Positions 1-8,585 of a DNA stretch of 64,000 nt are shown in pieces (the first letter of the stretch is position 1; the number at the start of each line of letters is the position of its first letter). The position numbers were made by a program, and so were the translations under genes. Below the pieces are notes generated by a model. It saw only the letters and a program-made list of their open reading frames with translations. It did no database searches and was not told the DNA's origin. The DNA is taken from the NCBI RefSeq assembly GCF_007855645.1, contig NZ_CP042262.1, forward strand, positions 248,001 to 312,000, in the 5' to 3' direction. Source of the DNA: Qingshengfaniella alkalisoli (GTDB taxonomy: Bacteria; Pseudomonadota; Alphaproteobacteria; Rhodobacterales; Rhodobacteraceae).

Positions 1-492
1 TTCCATCTGCGAGATGTCATAGATCCCGCCCGTTTCGATCTGGGTTGTGCCCCAGCCCATTCGCCCGACAAGCGCGCGTTCGATCGACCAATAGACATCT
101 TCGGCGGTTACGGGGGAGCCGTCCCAGAACTTGGCCGTCGGGTTGAGATGGAAGGTCAGTTCAGTATTGTCGTCCGAAATGTCCCAGCTTTCGGCCAGGC
201 GCGGCACAATGCTCGTCTGATCGGCAACACCGGTTTCGGGGTCGATGGCGTAGGTGACAAGCGTGTCAAACAGTTCCATCGCAAGTTGGCCAACGAAGGC
301 CGAGGTATTTTGCGGATCGAGCGTAGCGGGGTATTCGTGATGCAGATAGATCAGACGCGGTCCGGTGCCGACTTGATCGGCAGCCAGTTCTGAAGATGCG
401 AAGACCTGAGCTGATGCGCCACCATTGATCAGAGCGACTGCGCCCGAGACAAGAAGGATTCTAAGATACGTTGTCGTCTGGTGATATCTCAT
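1..492 (-). CDS. ABC transporter substrate-binding protein, family 5 (N-terminal part, runs off window)
   Basis: The first 164 codons of a periplasmic binding protein that would deliver peptides, oligosaccharides or similar solutes to an Opp/Dpp-type importer. The ATG at 492 is followed by a basic start, a hydrophobic stretch (LRILLVSGAVALI) and a likely cleavage after GGASAQ, so the protein is exported. Family 5 hallmarks follow: YPATLDPQNTSAF, LAESWDISDD and FWDGSPVTAEDVYWS. The frame is open to the window edge. It lies downstream of the sugar-acid genes on the same strand but is separated from them by an 860-base gap, so co-transcription is uncertain. The substrate cannot be told from this fragment. 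Confidence 0.88.
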   Translation of the reverse strand, partial: MRYHQTTTYLRILLVSGAVALINGGASAQVFASSELAADQVGTGPRLIYLHHEYPATLDPQNTSAFVGQLAMELFDTLVTYAIDPETGVADQTSIVPRLAESWDISDDNTELTFHLNPTAKFWDGSPVTAEDVYWSIERALVGRMGWGTTQIETGGIYDISQME

Positions 493-1353
493 GTCATTCC
501 CTGTGCTTTGCGAAGCGTCTGCATCAGCCATTTGGCCCGCGCCTCTGTCATGCACTTAGTGTTGCGGGCGGACCTGATGTGCACCAGTTCCCTTTCGGTA
601 CAATCGATGATCCCTTGAGATCAGAAATGCGTTCTGATGGCATCTATCGTTACCTGACAGGGGAGGTCCAAGCGCTCGACAAGGCGATGTGGCATTAACT
701 TTGGATTATGGCCAGTTGCAGCGTGATGTGGGACGTGGCGGACGACTGACGCCCGCCTTTGCAACCACCACCATTTCCTACCCGATGTGATCGCTTATGC
801 TGTTTGGCTGTATTTCCGCTTTCGACACTACAAGAAATTTCAGGAAGCAATCCTGAAATTGCTCTTCCGCCCAAGCTGCAAACTCGAGGCAACGTTTGGT
901 CAAAGAAAGTGAAGTCTCTTCCTGGAAACTTCCTGCTTCGATTGTCAGAACTGTTTGCGCTGGATGGCCATAGGTGGGGGCGCCGTCAGAGACCGCTCCG
1001 AACATTTGGCCGGCGTACCCCCGGGCTAAAATTATTGCGTGGGCAACATGTCAAGTTACGGTGTTCCGGTTCCGGGCTATCCCATTCTTGCGGCTCGGCG
1101 TCCCGAGTTTGCGTAACCCTCGAACGGAGAATGCCGTGGGAGAGACCACCAAGCCAGTCAACTCACCCCGCGATCATCAGGTCTGAACACTGGCCCGAAT
1201 TTCCGTGACCACATCTCAGCGCGGCTGCGTTGCCAATAAACGAGGGTATTCTGTTCCGGCAATGCGATTGTCGATGACTGGGAGGGCGGGGTAAATGCAC
1301 TAGCCGCTGGACGAGCGGCCATGTAGATGACAGCCATGGCGAGATAGCCAAGC
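493..1353. other. gene-poor gap with transposon debris
   Basis: About 860 bases between the binding-protein gene and the lactonase gene. All open frames are short, none has a ribosome site, and only one piece is recognisable: an IS6-type transposase fragment near 766-825. I see no gene or RNA in the rest. Confidence 0.6.
766..825 (+). pseudogene. IS6-family transposase N-terminal relic
   Basis: Twenty codons read HHHFLPDVIAYAVWLYFRFR. This matches the very conserved start of IS6-family transposases (RFP-x-[DE]-I-I/V-x-x-AVWLYxRF). The following codons leave the family pattern at once and reach a stop, so only a scrap remains. It marks an old insertion beside the sugar-acid cluster. The fragment is short, but the spacing of Pro, Asp, Val-Ile, Ala-Val-Trp-Leu-Tyr and Arg-Phe is distinctive. 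Confidence 0.6.
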
Positions 1354-2154
1354 TCAAATGTCGCGACTGTAGAGGTAGCTTGCCGCGCGATGTATCCTGA
1401 TCCAGTCACGGCCAGCGATATCGCGTATAATTTTCTGCCACTCCGAATCTGCCATTGGTGCCATCGTCAATTCGGTGTGCGGCCAATCGGTAGCAAACAG
1501 GCAGCGCTCAGGTGCCGTCTGAAGCAGCATAGTCGCTATCGCAAGCGCATCTTGATGAGGTGGCGGAAGCGCGGATATTCTGTACGGGGCAGAGAGTTTG
1601 ACATACGCGCGATGATTGGCCACCAGCCGGGTCAGGCTCTGCATAGCGCTGGCAGCAAGCCCTTTAGGCGGGAAGCCCATGTGATCAATTACGAGTTGAG
1701 GCGCGTCCGGTTGATCCAGCAAGTCTTCGATTTCAGGTTGTGCTGCGTTTACTTGGATTTGCAAATGCCAGCCGTTGTCCTTCATCCAGCTCCACCAAGC
1801 TCGTGTTTGCTCAAGTTTAAGCCCGCCCGGATTGATCAGGTTGCAGCGGACACCGCACACACCTGATCTGTCTAACGCGGCTAGATCCTGCAGACTGCTT
1901 TGGGGTGAAGGGACAGCAACGCCGACGCAACGATCATTCAACTCATCCAGCGCATCAAGAAGACATGAGTTGTCAAAGCCGTAAACACTGGGCTGAACGA
2001 TGACCGCTCTGTTGATGTTCAATACATCCAAATGATTGACCAGATTATCGACCGTCGCAAGTGGAGGGTCGTAGTTGCGGTCGGGGTTCAGAGGATACTT
2101 GTTTGGGTTGCCGATCACATGCACATGGCAATCCCATATGGCAGTCTTATTCAT
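1354..2154 (-). CDS. amidohydrolase-family sugar lactonase
   Basis: A 266-residue protein of the amidohydrolase-2 family, the group that includes 2-pyrone-4,6-dicarboxylate lactonase and fucono/galactonolactone hydrolases. The metal-binding HxH motif is at the N-terminus (WDCHVHV, residues 8-14). IDHMGFP lies in the middle and the catalytic-type FATDWPH is near the C-terminus. The start overlaps the end of the upstream dehydratase gene by 8 bases, which suggests translational coupling. Together with the dehydratase, aldolase and Gfo/Idh dehydrogenase, a role in opening a sugar 1,4- or 1,5-lactone to the aldonate is the natural reading. The exact sugar is unknown. Confidence 0.82.
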   Translation of the reverse strand: MNKTAIWDCHVHVIGNPNKYPLNPDRNYDPPLATVDNLVNHLDVLNINRAVIVQPSVYGFDNSCLLDALDELNDRCVGVAVPSPQSSLQDLAALDRSGVCGVRCNLINPGGLKLEQTRAWWSWMKDNGWHLQIQVNAAQPEIEDLLDQPDAPQLVIDHMGFPPKGLAASAMQSLTRLVANHRAYVKLSAPYRISALPPPHQDALAIATMLLQTAPERCLFATDWPHTELTMAPMADSEWQKIIRDIAGRDWIRIHRAASYLYSRDI

Positions 2155-3874
2155 CGTGTTCGTCCTGCGTGACGGCAGTCAGAAAATCAAAATCACAGCC
2201 TAACTCCGCTTGCTGCACCGATGTCGCGAACAATCGGGCATAGCCGCGCGACGGTATGGCCGGAGCAACCCAGTCCGCGCGCCTGCGGTCGAGTTCTTCT
2301 TTGTCTACCAGCAGATCAAGTGTCCGCGCTTCGACATCCAGGCGGATGCGGTCACCGTCCCTGACCAGTGCAAGTGGTCCCCCGAGGGCGGCCTCAGGAG
2401 CAGCGTGCAGCACCACCGCACCATAAGCCGTGCCGGACATTCGGGCGTCCGATATCCGCACCATATCACGCACCCCGGATCTCGCCAGCTTGCGTGGGAT
2501 GGGAATTGATCCGGCCTCCGGCATTCCCGGTGCGCCGACCGGGCCGGCGTTGCGCAATACGAGTACATGATCAGGCGTCACGTCCAGATCAGGATGGTCG
2601 ATCCGGGCGTTCAGATCATCAAGACCGTCGAAAACAAGCGCCGGCCCTTCGTGCTGTCTCAGTTCCGGTGACATGGCGGCCTGCTTGATAATCGCCCGGC
2701 CGGGCACCAGGCTGCCATGTAAAACGGCGATTGCGCTACCACCTGTCACTGGTTGATCAAAATCGCGGATAACGTCTGGATCGCGCCAGTCGGGCCAATT
2801 TGCCAGCACGTCCGCCCAGCTTTGTCCGTCCGCCGCTGTAACGGCCGTGTCGATCAGGCCAGGCTTGGCAAGTTCACGCAGCAGCGCGGGAAAGCCGCCC
2901 GCAGCGTGGAAATCCTGCATGTACAGCCGTCCCACCGGTTTGAGATCCGCAAGTATGGGCGTGTGATTGCCCAAGCGATCCAGGTCTTCGAGATCAAGCC
3001 GGATACCGGCACGGCCGACGATCGCGGCCAGGTGAATCGCGACATTGGTTGACCCGCCGAGTGCCTGAAGCGCCACGCACGCGTTTCGGACGCTTTCCGG
3101 GGTCACTATTTCCTGTGGTTTCGGGCCTCCAAGCCGGGCCATTTCCACGGCACGGCGACCGCTGGCCTCTGCATGACGGAGCCGCTCTGAATGGACGGCG
3201 GGAATGCTGGCACCGCCGGGCAGCATGAAGCCAAGCATCTCGGCCAGACACGCCATGGTGCTCGCGGTTCCCATGACCATGCAGGTTCCGTGTGACGCCA
3301 TCAGCTGTGATTGTGCCGCCTGCAGCTCGTTTTCCGAGATTGTTCCCGCGCGATATTCACCCCAAAGTCGCCTGCAATCCGTACAGGCACCGAGCCGCTG
3401 GCCCTTGTGGCTGCCGGTCAGCATCGGTCCTACCGTGACGGACAGGGTGGGCACGTTCGCACTGATAGCCCCCATCAGTTGTGCAGGAATTGTCTTGTCG
3501 CATCCGCCAATCAGAACCGCGGCATCCAAGGGCAGCGCTTTCAGCATCTCCTCGGTGTCCATCGACATCAGGTTGCGCAGAAACATGGATGTCGGATGCG
3601 CGAAGCTTTCGTGTACCGATATGGTCGGAAACACCATCGGGATACCACCCGCCATGGACACCCCGCGCGAGATAGCCTCCACCAGTTGCGGCGCTGTCGC
3701 GTGGCATGGGTTGAAGTCTGACCCGGTGTCGCAGATCGCAATCACGGGCCGGTCCAGCGCTTCGGGTCCATAACCCCGCGCAACCAGAAAGCAGTTACGC
3801 AGAAACTGTGCAAAATCATTGTCGCCATAGGCCGTCAGGCGGCGGGCGAAGCCTCTCGTGGTGTTGTCGCTCAC
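2147..3874 (-). CDS. IlvD/EDD-family sugar-acid dehydratase
   Basis: A 575-residue Fe-S dehydratase that would turn an aldonate into 2-keto-3-deoxy-aldonate. Cluster cysteines are visible in AICDTGSDFNPC (around residues 46-56), GGCDKT (around 120) and SHGTCMVMGTAS (around 190). LGGSTNVAIH and the C-terminal SDARMSGTAYGAVVLH are also family hallmarks. I start at the GTG at 3874, giving VSDNTTRGF, because it lies 2 bases after the stop of the upstream aldolase gene. The frame stays open for another 125 codons, but that stretch is the antisense of the aldolase. The length fits arabonate/xylonate-type dehydratases. The acid used is not determined. Confidence 0.9.
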   Translation of the reverse strand: MSDNTTRGFARRLTAYGDNDFAQFLRNCFLVARGYGPEALDRPVIAICDTGSDFNPCHATAPQLVEAISRGVSMAGGIPMVFPTISVHESFAHPTSMFLRNLMSMDTEEMLKALPLDAAVLIGGCDKTIPAQLMGAISANVPTLSVTVGPMLTGSHKGQRLGACTDCRRLWGEYRAGTISENELQAAQSQLMASHGTCMVMGTASTMACLAEMLGFMLPGGASIPAVHSERLRHAEASGRRAVEMARLGGPKPQEIVTPESVRNACVALQALGGSTNVAIHLAAIVGRAGIRLDLEDLDRLGNHTPILADLKPVGRLYMQDFHAAGGFPALLRELAKPGLIDTAVTAADGQSWADVLANWPDWRDPDVIRDFDQPVTGGSAIAVLHGSLVPGRAIIKQAAMSPELRQHEGPALVFDGLDDLNARIDHPDLDVTPDHVLVLRNAGPVGAPGMPEAGSIPIPRKLARSGVRDMVRISDARMSGTAYGAVVLHAAPEAALGGPLALVRDGDRIRLDVEARTLDLLVDKEELDRRRADWVAPAIPSRGYARLFATSVQQAELGCDFDFLTAVTQDEHDE

Positions 3875-3876
3875 GT

Positions 3877-4767
3877 TCAGGCCGCTTCCCGCGTCAGGCT
3901 GTCGACCAACGCACGCGCTGTAGACGTGTTCATCTGCACGAGAGGAGGGCGAACCTGCGCCCAGTTCGACCGCTGATAGCGCGCCGCAAGAACCGCCTTT
4001 ATGCCGGGGATCAACGATCCGGCGGTCACGATACTGCGCTGCCGGGTGGCTTCGCTTTGCAATGCGGTTGCGTCCTTGCCCGATCTGAGCGCGTTGATCA
4101 GTCGGCTTATGCCGCTCGCGTTGATGTTGGCGGTAGCAGAAATGCATCCAGCCGCGCCCAGGGGGATCGCATCGCTCAGATGGGCCTCGCTTGCCGGGAA
4201 CACGGAAAAGCCCGGAAATGCCTCGATCACGGATCGCGTATGGGCCCAATCACCCGAGCTGTCTTTCAGGCCAACAACCGTTGCCGGGAAGTCTCGCAGT
4301 AGCCGCTCGATGAGTTCGAGCGACCATCCGACACCGGCCATTTGCGGAATGTGGTACAGATAGATCCGCAAACCGTCATCGGCGACCCCTTCGACGACGC
4401 GCGCGACGTAATCGTACAGCCCTTCGTCGGAGACGCCCTTGTAGAAGAATGGCGGAAGCAGAAGAACGCCTGCGCACCGCGCTTGCGTGGCATGGCGGCT
4501 CATCTCGATGGCATCTCCAAGCGCGCAAGCCCCTGTGCCGGGCATCAGCTTCGCGGCCGGGATGCCGCCTTCAAGCAAGGAATCCACGACCAGGCGACGC
4601 TCCGACAGCGTCAGGCTGTTGGCTTCGCTCGTGGTTCCGAGCGGGGCAAGACCCGTCGCCCCGTCGTCCAGCAGTGCCTGACAGTGGGCCACAAGGGCTT
4701 CGGTATCAACACTCAGATCAGAACGAAACGGTGTGGCCGCAGGGGGCCATAGACCTGAACATCGCAT
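3877..4767 (-). CDS. DHDPS-family aldolase (2-keto-3-deoxy-aldonate type)
   Basis: A 296-residue class I aldolase of the dihydrodipicolinate synthase/N-acetylneuraminate lyase superfamily. The substrate loop LGTTSEANSLT sits near residue 45. The catalytic tyrosine region is IYLYHIPQM and the Schiff-base lysine is in VVGLKDSSGD (around residue 165). It is first in a three-gene unit with the dehydratase (2-base gap) and lactonase, so it probably splits 2-keto-3-deoxy-aldonate to pyruvate and an aldehyde, or forms a ketoglutarate semialdehyde. A role in lysine synthesis is unlikely in this context. The divergent promoter carries a TTGTCAACAA operator-like site. Confidence 0.85.
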   Translation of the reverse strand: MRCSGLWPPAATPFRSDLSVDTEALVAHCQALLDDGATGLAPLGTTSEANSLTLSERRLVVDSLLEGGIPAAKLMPGTGACALGDAIEMSRHATQARCAGVLLLPPFFYKGVSDEGLYDYVARVVEGVADDGLRIYLYHIPQMAGVGWSLELIERLLRDFPATVVGLKDSSGDWAHTRSVIEAFPGFSVFPASEAHLSDAIPLGAAGCISATANINASGISRLINALRSGKDATALQSEATRQRSIVTAGSLIPGIKAVLAARYQRSNWAQVRPPLVQMNTSTARALVDSLTREAA

Positions 4768-4814
4768 GGCAGTCTTCCTCCCTTTCTTGATGTCAGATTG
4801 TCCCGTGCGCCATA

Positions 4815-4827
4815 TGTTGTCAACAAT
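4815..4827. promoter_or_regulatory. GntR/FCD-type operator candidate
   Basis: TGTTGTCAACAAT lies between the divergent aldolase and Gfo/Idh genes. Its core TTGT-CA-ACAA fits the T-x-GT-xx-AC-x-A pattern known for FadR-type GntR regulators. The same 10-mer occurs in the promoter region at 8380-8389. Confidence 0.55.
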
Positions 4828-4897
4828 AATAGCGTTAAATCTTGACTAAGGTGCCGTATTGCCACTTTCTGTCGACAAAACAAAAGGAGTTCATCCA

Positions 4898-5923
4898 ATG
4901 CCGCCTTTACGGATCGCTGTCGTCGGAGCCGGATGGGTCACGGAACATCACCTTGCGGCCTATCGCGAACTTGGCGATAGCGTCGTGGTCGAAGCGATCG
5001 CCGATCCTGATCCCATCACCTGTTCCAAAAGAGCAAGGCGATGGGGCATTCCCCGTTGTTTCTCATCAGATGCCGAGATGTTGTCAGTGATGGATCTTGA
5101 TGCTGTTGATGTCGCCAACCCGCGCCAGCATCATGCCGCTTCGGTTCGCCTGGCGGCTGATCACGGCTTGCCAGTACTGTGTCAAAAACCTTTGGCCCCA
5201 ACCTGGTCCGAGGCGCGCGACTTGGTCGACAATCTGCCTGCGGGCGCTCGATTGATGGTGCACGAAAACTGGCGTTACCGGCCGCATTACGGTGTCATCC
5301 GGGACTGGGTCCAACAGGGTCGGATCGGAAAGCTGCGGCAGGTGCTGTTGCTCGCGCGAACATCGGGCATGATACCGGACGGATCCGGTTTGCTGCCAGC
5401 ACTTCAGAGGCAGCCTATGCTGGCAGGTCTTGATCGAATGCTTTTGATGGAGGTGCTGATCCACCACATCGATGCATTGCGGTCAGTCATAGGTGAAATG
5501 GAGTTCCTCGCGGCAGTGGTTGGCCGTGATGCCGAAGTCCTGAAGGGCGAAGATCGCGCGACGTTGCTTTTCAAGTCAGGGCAGGCTGCCGTTACCCTTC
5601 TGGGCGATTTCATGACCTGGGGCGCGCCGACGGCGCTACTTGATGATCTCAGTCTTCAAGGCACGCAAGGCGCGATCAGGCTGTCGGGCGATCAGCTGGA
5701 ACTGAGGACGGGGCGGGATACGACCGAACGCCACTCGATCGATCTCGCCGCCGATTACAAGGCGTCCTATCGCGATACCATTGCAAGGTTTGTCCGGGCA
5801 GTCCGGGACACGGATGACGCGTTCTTTCATGCGCAGGTCGAAGACAATCTCAGGTCTCTTGAACTGATCGAACGCGCCTACGCTTTGTCGGAGTTTCATT
5901 CTCCTCCGCATCCAGCCGGATAA
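4898..5923 (+). CDS. Gfo/Idh/MocA-family sugar dehydrogenase
   Basis: A 341-residue NAD(P)-dependent oxidoreductase. The Rossmann motif is VVGAGWVTEHH (residues 7-17) and the family EKP-like motif appears as CQKPLAPTW near residue 97. HHID in the second domain fits the catalytic histidine region. The ATG at 4898 follows a clear AAGGAGT site at 4884-4890; an upstream in-frame ATG lacks one. It is divergent from the aldolase-dehydratase-lactonase unit and would supply the first step, oxidation of a sugar to its lactone. The end overlaps the frameshifted GntR gene on the other strand by about 70 bases. Confidence 0.85.
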   Translation: MPPLRIAVVGAGWVTEHHLAAYRELGDSVVVEAIADPDPITCSKRARRWGIPRCFSSDAEMLSVMDLDAVDVANPRQHHAASVRLAADHGLPVLCQKPLAPTWSEARDLVDNLPAGARLMVHENWRYRPHYGVIRDWVQQGRIGKLRQVLLLARTSGMIPDGSGLLPALQRQPMLAGLDRMLLMEVLIHHIDALRSVIGEMEFLAAVVGRDAEVLKGEDRATLLFKSGQAAVTLLGDFMTWGAPTALLDDLSLQGTQGAIRLSGDQLELRTGRDTTERHSIDLAADYKASYRDTIARFVRAVRDTDDAFFHAQVEDNLRSLELIERAYALSEFHSPPHPAG

Positions 5924-6550
5924 GATATTGCTGCTTGCTGGGGCGAAGATGTTGCACGCAAAGCTCGGACAGGGACCAGGAATCCGTTCCGCTCAGCAGA
6001 CCGATCATCGCGCGATGCTCGGCCTTCGCCGGCAAGGCGCTCGAAATTGCTCATGGTCGCCGCCCGGATGATATAGGTCATGTCCATGGCCTGTTTCAGC
6101 ATGTCCCACGAGATAGGGGTTCCTGCACAACGCGAAGAAGCCGACGTGGAACGCGTCATTGGTCGCGTGGATATCCGGCAGGGAGCGGCTTGCAATCGCG
6201 GCCTCGTAATCTTCTTGCAGGGCTTGAATATTGGCGATGTCACGGGGACTCGCCGGAAGAGAGATCTTCAGGGCAGCCTGTCGGGTCAGCAATTCACGCA
6301 GGTCGTAAAGCTGCCGCACTTCTTCGGCTGAATACGCCCGCACATGAGCACCCTTGTTGCGCTCGCGCGTGACAATGCCCGACCGTTCCAGGATCATCAG
6401 TGCCGAACGCACATGGTGGCGCGATGCCGCCTTGTCCCGGGCAATCGTTTCTTCGCGGAGCCGCTCGCCGGGGCCAAGCCGCCCGAAAATGATATCTTGC
6501 TCGATTGCGCGGGCGACCGCTTCTTCTTCGTTCACTGAATCCTTGTTCAT
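5850..6550 (-). pseudogene. GntR-family (FCD) regulator with two frameshifts
   Basis: Starts with MNKDSVNEEEAV and a typical winged helix (LGPGERLREETIARD, then ALMILERSGIVTRERNKGAHV). The FCD ligand-binding domain begins at SAEEVRQLYDLRELL. At about 6105-6107 one extra base (GGG where GG is expected) moves the family pattern NPYLV-DMLKQAMDMTYIIRA into the next frame. A second extra base near 6033 moves PAKAEHRAMIGLL into the third frame, which stops at 5850. As read, translation gives 181 residues with a scrambled C-terminus. Without the two bases it would be a normal protein of about 230 residues. Either the regulator is recently inactivated or the sequence has errors. It probably controlled the surrounding sugar genes. 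Confidence 0.75.
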
Positions 6551-6678
6551 ACTCGCCTTCCCTGTGCGCTTATCTTGTAGATGTTGGAGTACGCCTGGCG
6601 CAAGCGGTGGCCGTTGCTTCGCAAGATCCTCGGGGTCGCGCGGACCTGTTCGTCATAAACAGGCCCGCGCATTGACGG

Positions 6679-8286
6679 TCAGAAATCAATGCGAACCAAC
6701 CCCACCCCTTGCCGCGGGAGTGTGGACGAGACGCTCAACGAGCCATTGTCGCAGTGCTGCGTCGACTCGGCAATGCAGGGAAGCTCCGACGCCTGTTCAA
6801 GTTCCGCGATCTGTTCAGCCGCCGGGTCTTGGGGGCTGCCCATCGACTGCCAGGCGCCGAAAGAATTACCGTGACTTGCGTCCATTCTGAACTCTTTCAC
6901 CGAAAGATTGCCATCCGGAAGCCCGTCGAGGTCCAGCACAATATCTGCCGTTCCGGCGTCGTCAACGACGTTGTCGTCGTGATAGTTCCAGATCAGAACG
7001 CTGATGCCCGTCTCGTCGCGTGTTGCCACGCAGTTGATGTCAGGGGCGCGGCGAACACCCTGATCCAGTATCTGCTGCAGCGGAAGCGCCGCGTCGCTGT
7101 CCGTTGCGACCCAGTCCCCACCCAGCATGCCAAGCATACGGAAGGCGTTCAGGACCGGCTTGCCGACGCCATTGGTGGCAAGATCGCGGAAGCCGTCGAA
7201 CCAGGGCTGACCGTCGAATATGAACGCCCATGTCACCGCGCCTTCGATATGAATGCCCGCATCGCGTGACAACTCGTAGGTCCGTATCATGTTCTCGACG
7301 ATGTAAGATCCGTAGAGTGGTCCGTTTCGATAGGCATTTTGCGGATGCACGCGCGCGGAGCAGGCGGCACAGCCTTCCGGATCGGATTCACCGATAATGA
7401 CGGGCAACGATTTCAGCGAAGGATATTCGGCGATGATGTCCAGATTGCCCTTGATATCCAGCAAATGCTTCGCCAGCCCCATCCTGACCTCGCCGTCCTT
7501 CAGTTTCGGCTGGCCTTTGGCGTGGAAGGCAACAAAATCAATGGGAAGCTCGTTCTCCACGACATAGTCGAGCACACCGCGCAAGAATTTCTGTGCTTTG
7601 GGGTTTTCATGCGCGCCACAGGTGTGAGGGCCGCCAACGCGCGCTTCGGGAAGCACCGACTTGACCGCTTTGACCGTGGCGTCGAACATCGCGCAGTATT
7701 CCGGAATCGTCCCTTTCCAATAGTGCCCGTCGGGTTCATTCCAACATTCCCACGGCCAGGCAGAGACTGTTTCGCCACCATATCGATCGACCAGGTGCTG
7801 CGCCCAAGCCGCGACAAGGTCGTACCACTTGTTCAGGTCATTCGGTGGGGACGCCCAGCCTGTCATGATCGTCGAATAAGTGTCTTCCAGCGACCAGCTA
7901 TGTCTGTATGGGCCGGGGTCGTCCGACAGCGCCTCGGGTGTAAAGGCCACCTGCACGAACGGTGTGGTTCCCGTTTCCACATAGGCATCGAATATGCGGT
8001 CCATCACGGTCCAGTCATAAACCGGATTGCCGTGTTCGTCTTCGGTGTAGGCGTTGGTCGAACCCCACTTCAAAGCTGCGGTGCCATCGCCGGACGTCAG
8101 CAAGTTGTGGGTTCGGATATGTGGCGAGCTATCCGATGCCGCAGCGAGCTGCCTTAAAAGCTTAATGCCGTCTTCTGTGTAGGTGTAGTTCGGTTCGTCG
8201 TAACCGAACCAGTTCCACATGGGATGATAGGGTCCCGTTCTTTGGTCGGCGTGAACTGTCATACGTACTTGTCCCTTATCGGACAT
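6679..8286 (-). CDS. glycoside hydrolase, GH39-like (xylosidase type)
   Basis: A 535-residue (beta/alpha)8 glycosidase without a signal peptide, so probably cytoplasmic and acting on imported oligosaccharides. The acid/base glutamate is in WPWECWNEPDG (around residue 183) and the nucleophile in LPVIIGESDPEGC (around residue 300), the clan GH-A arrangement seen in GH39 beta-xylosidases. HIRTHNLL and TPFVQVAFTPEAL near the start also fit that family. The C-terminal 150 residues form a beta-sandwich-like part (VLIWNYHDD, VKEFRMD). It is divergent from the ABC importer, and the shared upstream region carries several GntR-type sites. The linkage cleaved is inferred, not shown. Confidence 0.82.
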   Translation of the reverse strand: MSDKGQVRMTVHADQRTGPYHPMWNWFGYDEPNYTYTEDGIKLLRQLAAASDSSPHIRTHNLLTSGDGTAALKWGSTNAYTEDEHGNPVYDWTVMDRIFDAYVETGTTPFVQVAFTPEALSDDPGPYRHSWSLEDTYSTIMTGWASPPNDLNKWYDLVAAWAQHLVDRYGGETVSAWPWECWNEPDGHYWKGTIPEYCAMFDATVKAVKSVLPEARVGGPHTCGAHENPKAQKFLRGVLDYVVENELPIDFVAFHAKGQPKLKDGEVRMGLAKHLLDIKGNLDIIAEYPSLKSLPVIIGESDPEGCAACSARVHPQNAYRNGPLYGSYIVENMIRTYELSRDAGIHIEGAVTWAFIFDGQPWFDGFRDLATNGVGKPVLNAFRMLGMLGGDWVATDSDAALPLQQILDQGVRRAPDINCVATRDETGISVLIWNYHDDNVVDDAGTADIVLDLDGLPDGNLSVKEFRMDASHGNSFGAWQSMGSPQDPAAEQIAELEQASELPCIAESTQHCDNGSLSVSSTLPRQGVGLVRIDF

Positions 8287-8585
8287 GTCTCATTCCTCCT
8301 CCAGCATCGATTGCCGCGATTCCCTTGTCCTTCAGCAGAACTGCGACGGTTCATCGCGAACTTAGATGCGGGGATTAAATTGTCAACAATATACCGGATT
8401 GTTAACATGCTTCGAATATTTGTTTATAGAAAAAACAGCTAGTTATAGCTATGCCTCTATAATTTTTGTTGTCTGATTGGTATTTATTGTCAATAAATGC
8501 GGGCATTGGGCGTCCTGCAGACACCCTTTCCAGGAGGAAGGTCAGAGCCTCGCATTTTACGAGAGCCGGATCTTAGGGAGGATAC
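8287..8585. promoter_or_regulatory. divergent promoter region with three GntR-type sites
   Basis: An AT-rich intergenic stretch between the glycosidase and the importer. It holds ATTGTCAACAAT (8379-8390), GATTGTTAACATG (8397-8409) and a perfect 7-1-7 palindrome TTTATTG-T-CAATAAA (8483-8497). The first two share the TTGT-xx-ACAx core and lie 18-19 bases apart. A weak GGAGG precedes the binding-protein ATG at 8586. The arrangement suggests joint repression of both directions. Confidence 0.6.

Noticed and set aside
3875-4249. N-terminal extension of 125 residues on the IlvD/EDD dehydratase
   Set aside because: The extension is antisense-like sequence inside the aldolase gene and matches nothing, while a GTG 2 bases after the aldolase stop gives the normal family length.
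6005-6120. Programmed ribosomal frameshifting in the GntR gene
   Set aside because: Two shifts would be needed, no slippery heptamer precedes either point, and the GntR family is not known for it. Indels are simpler.
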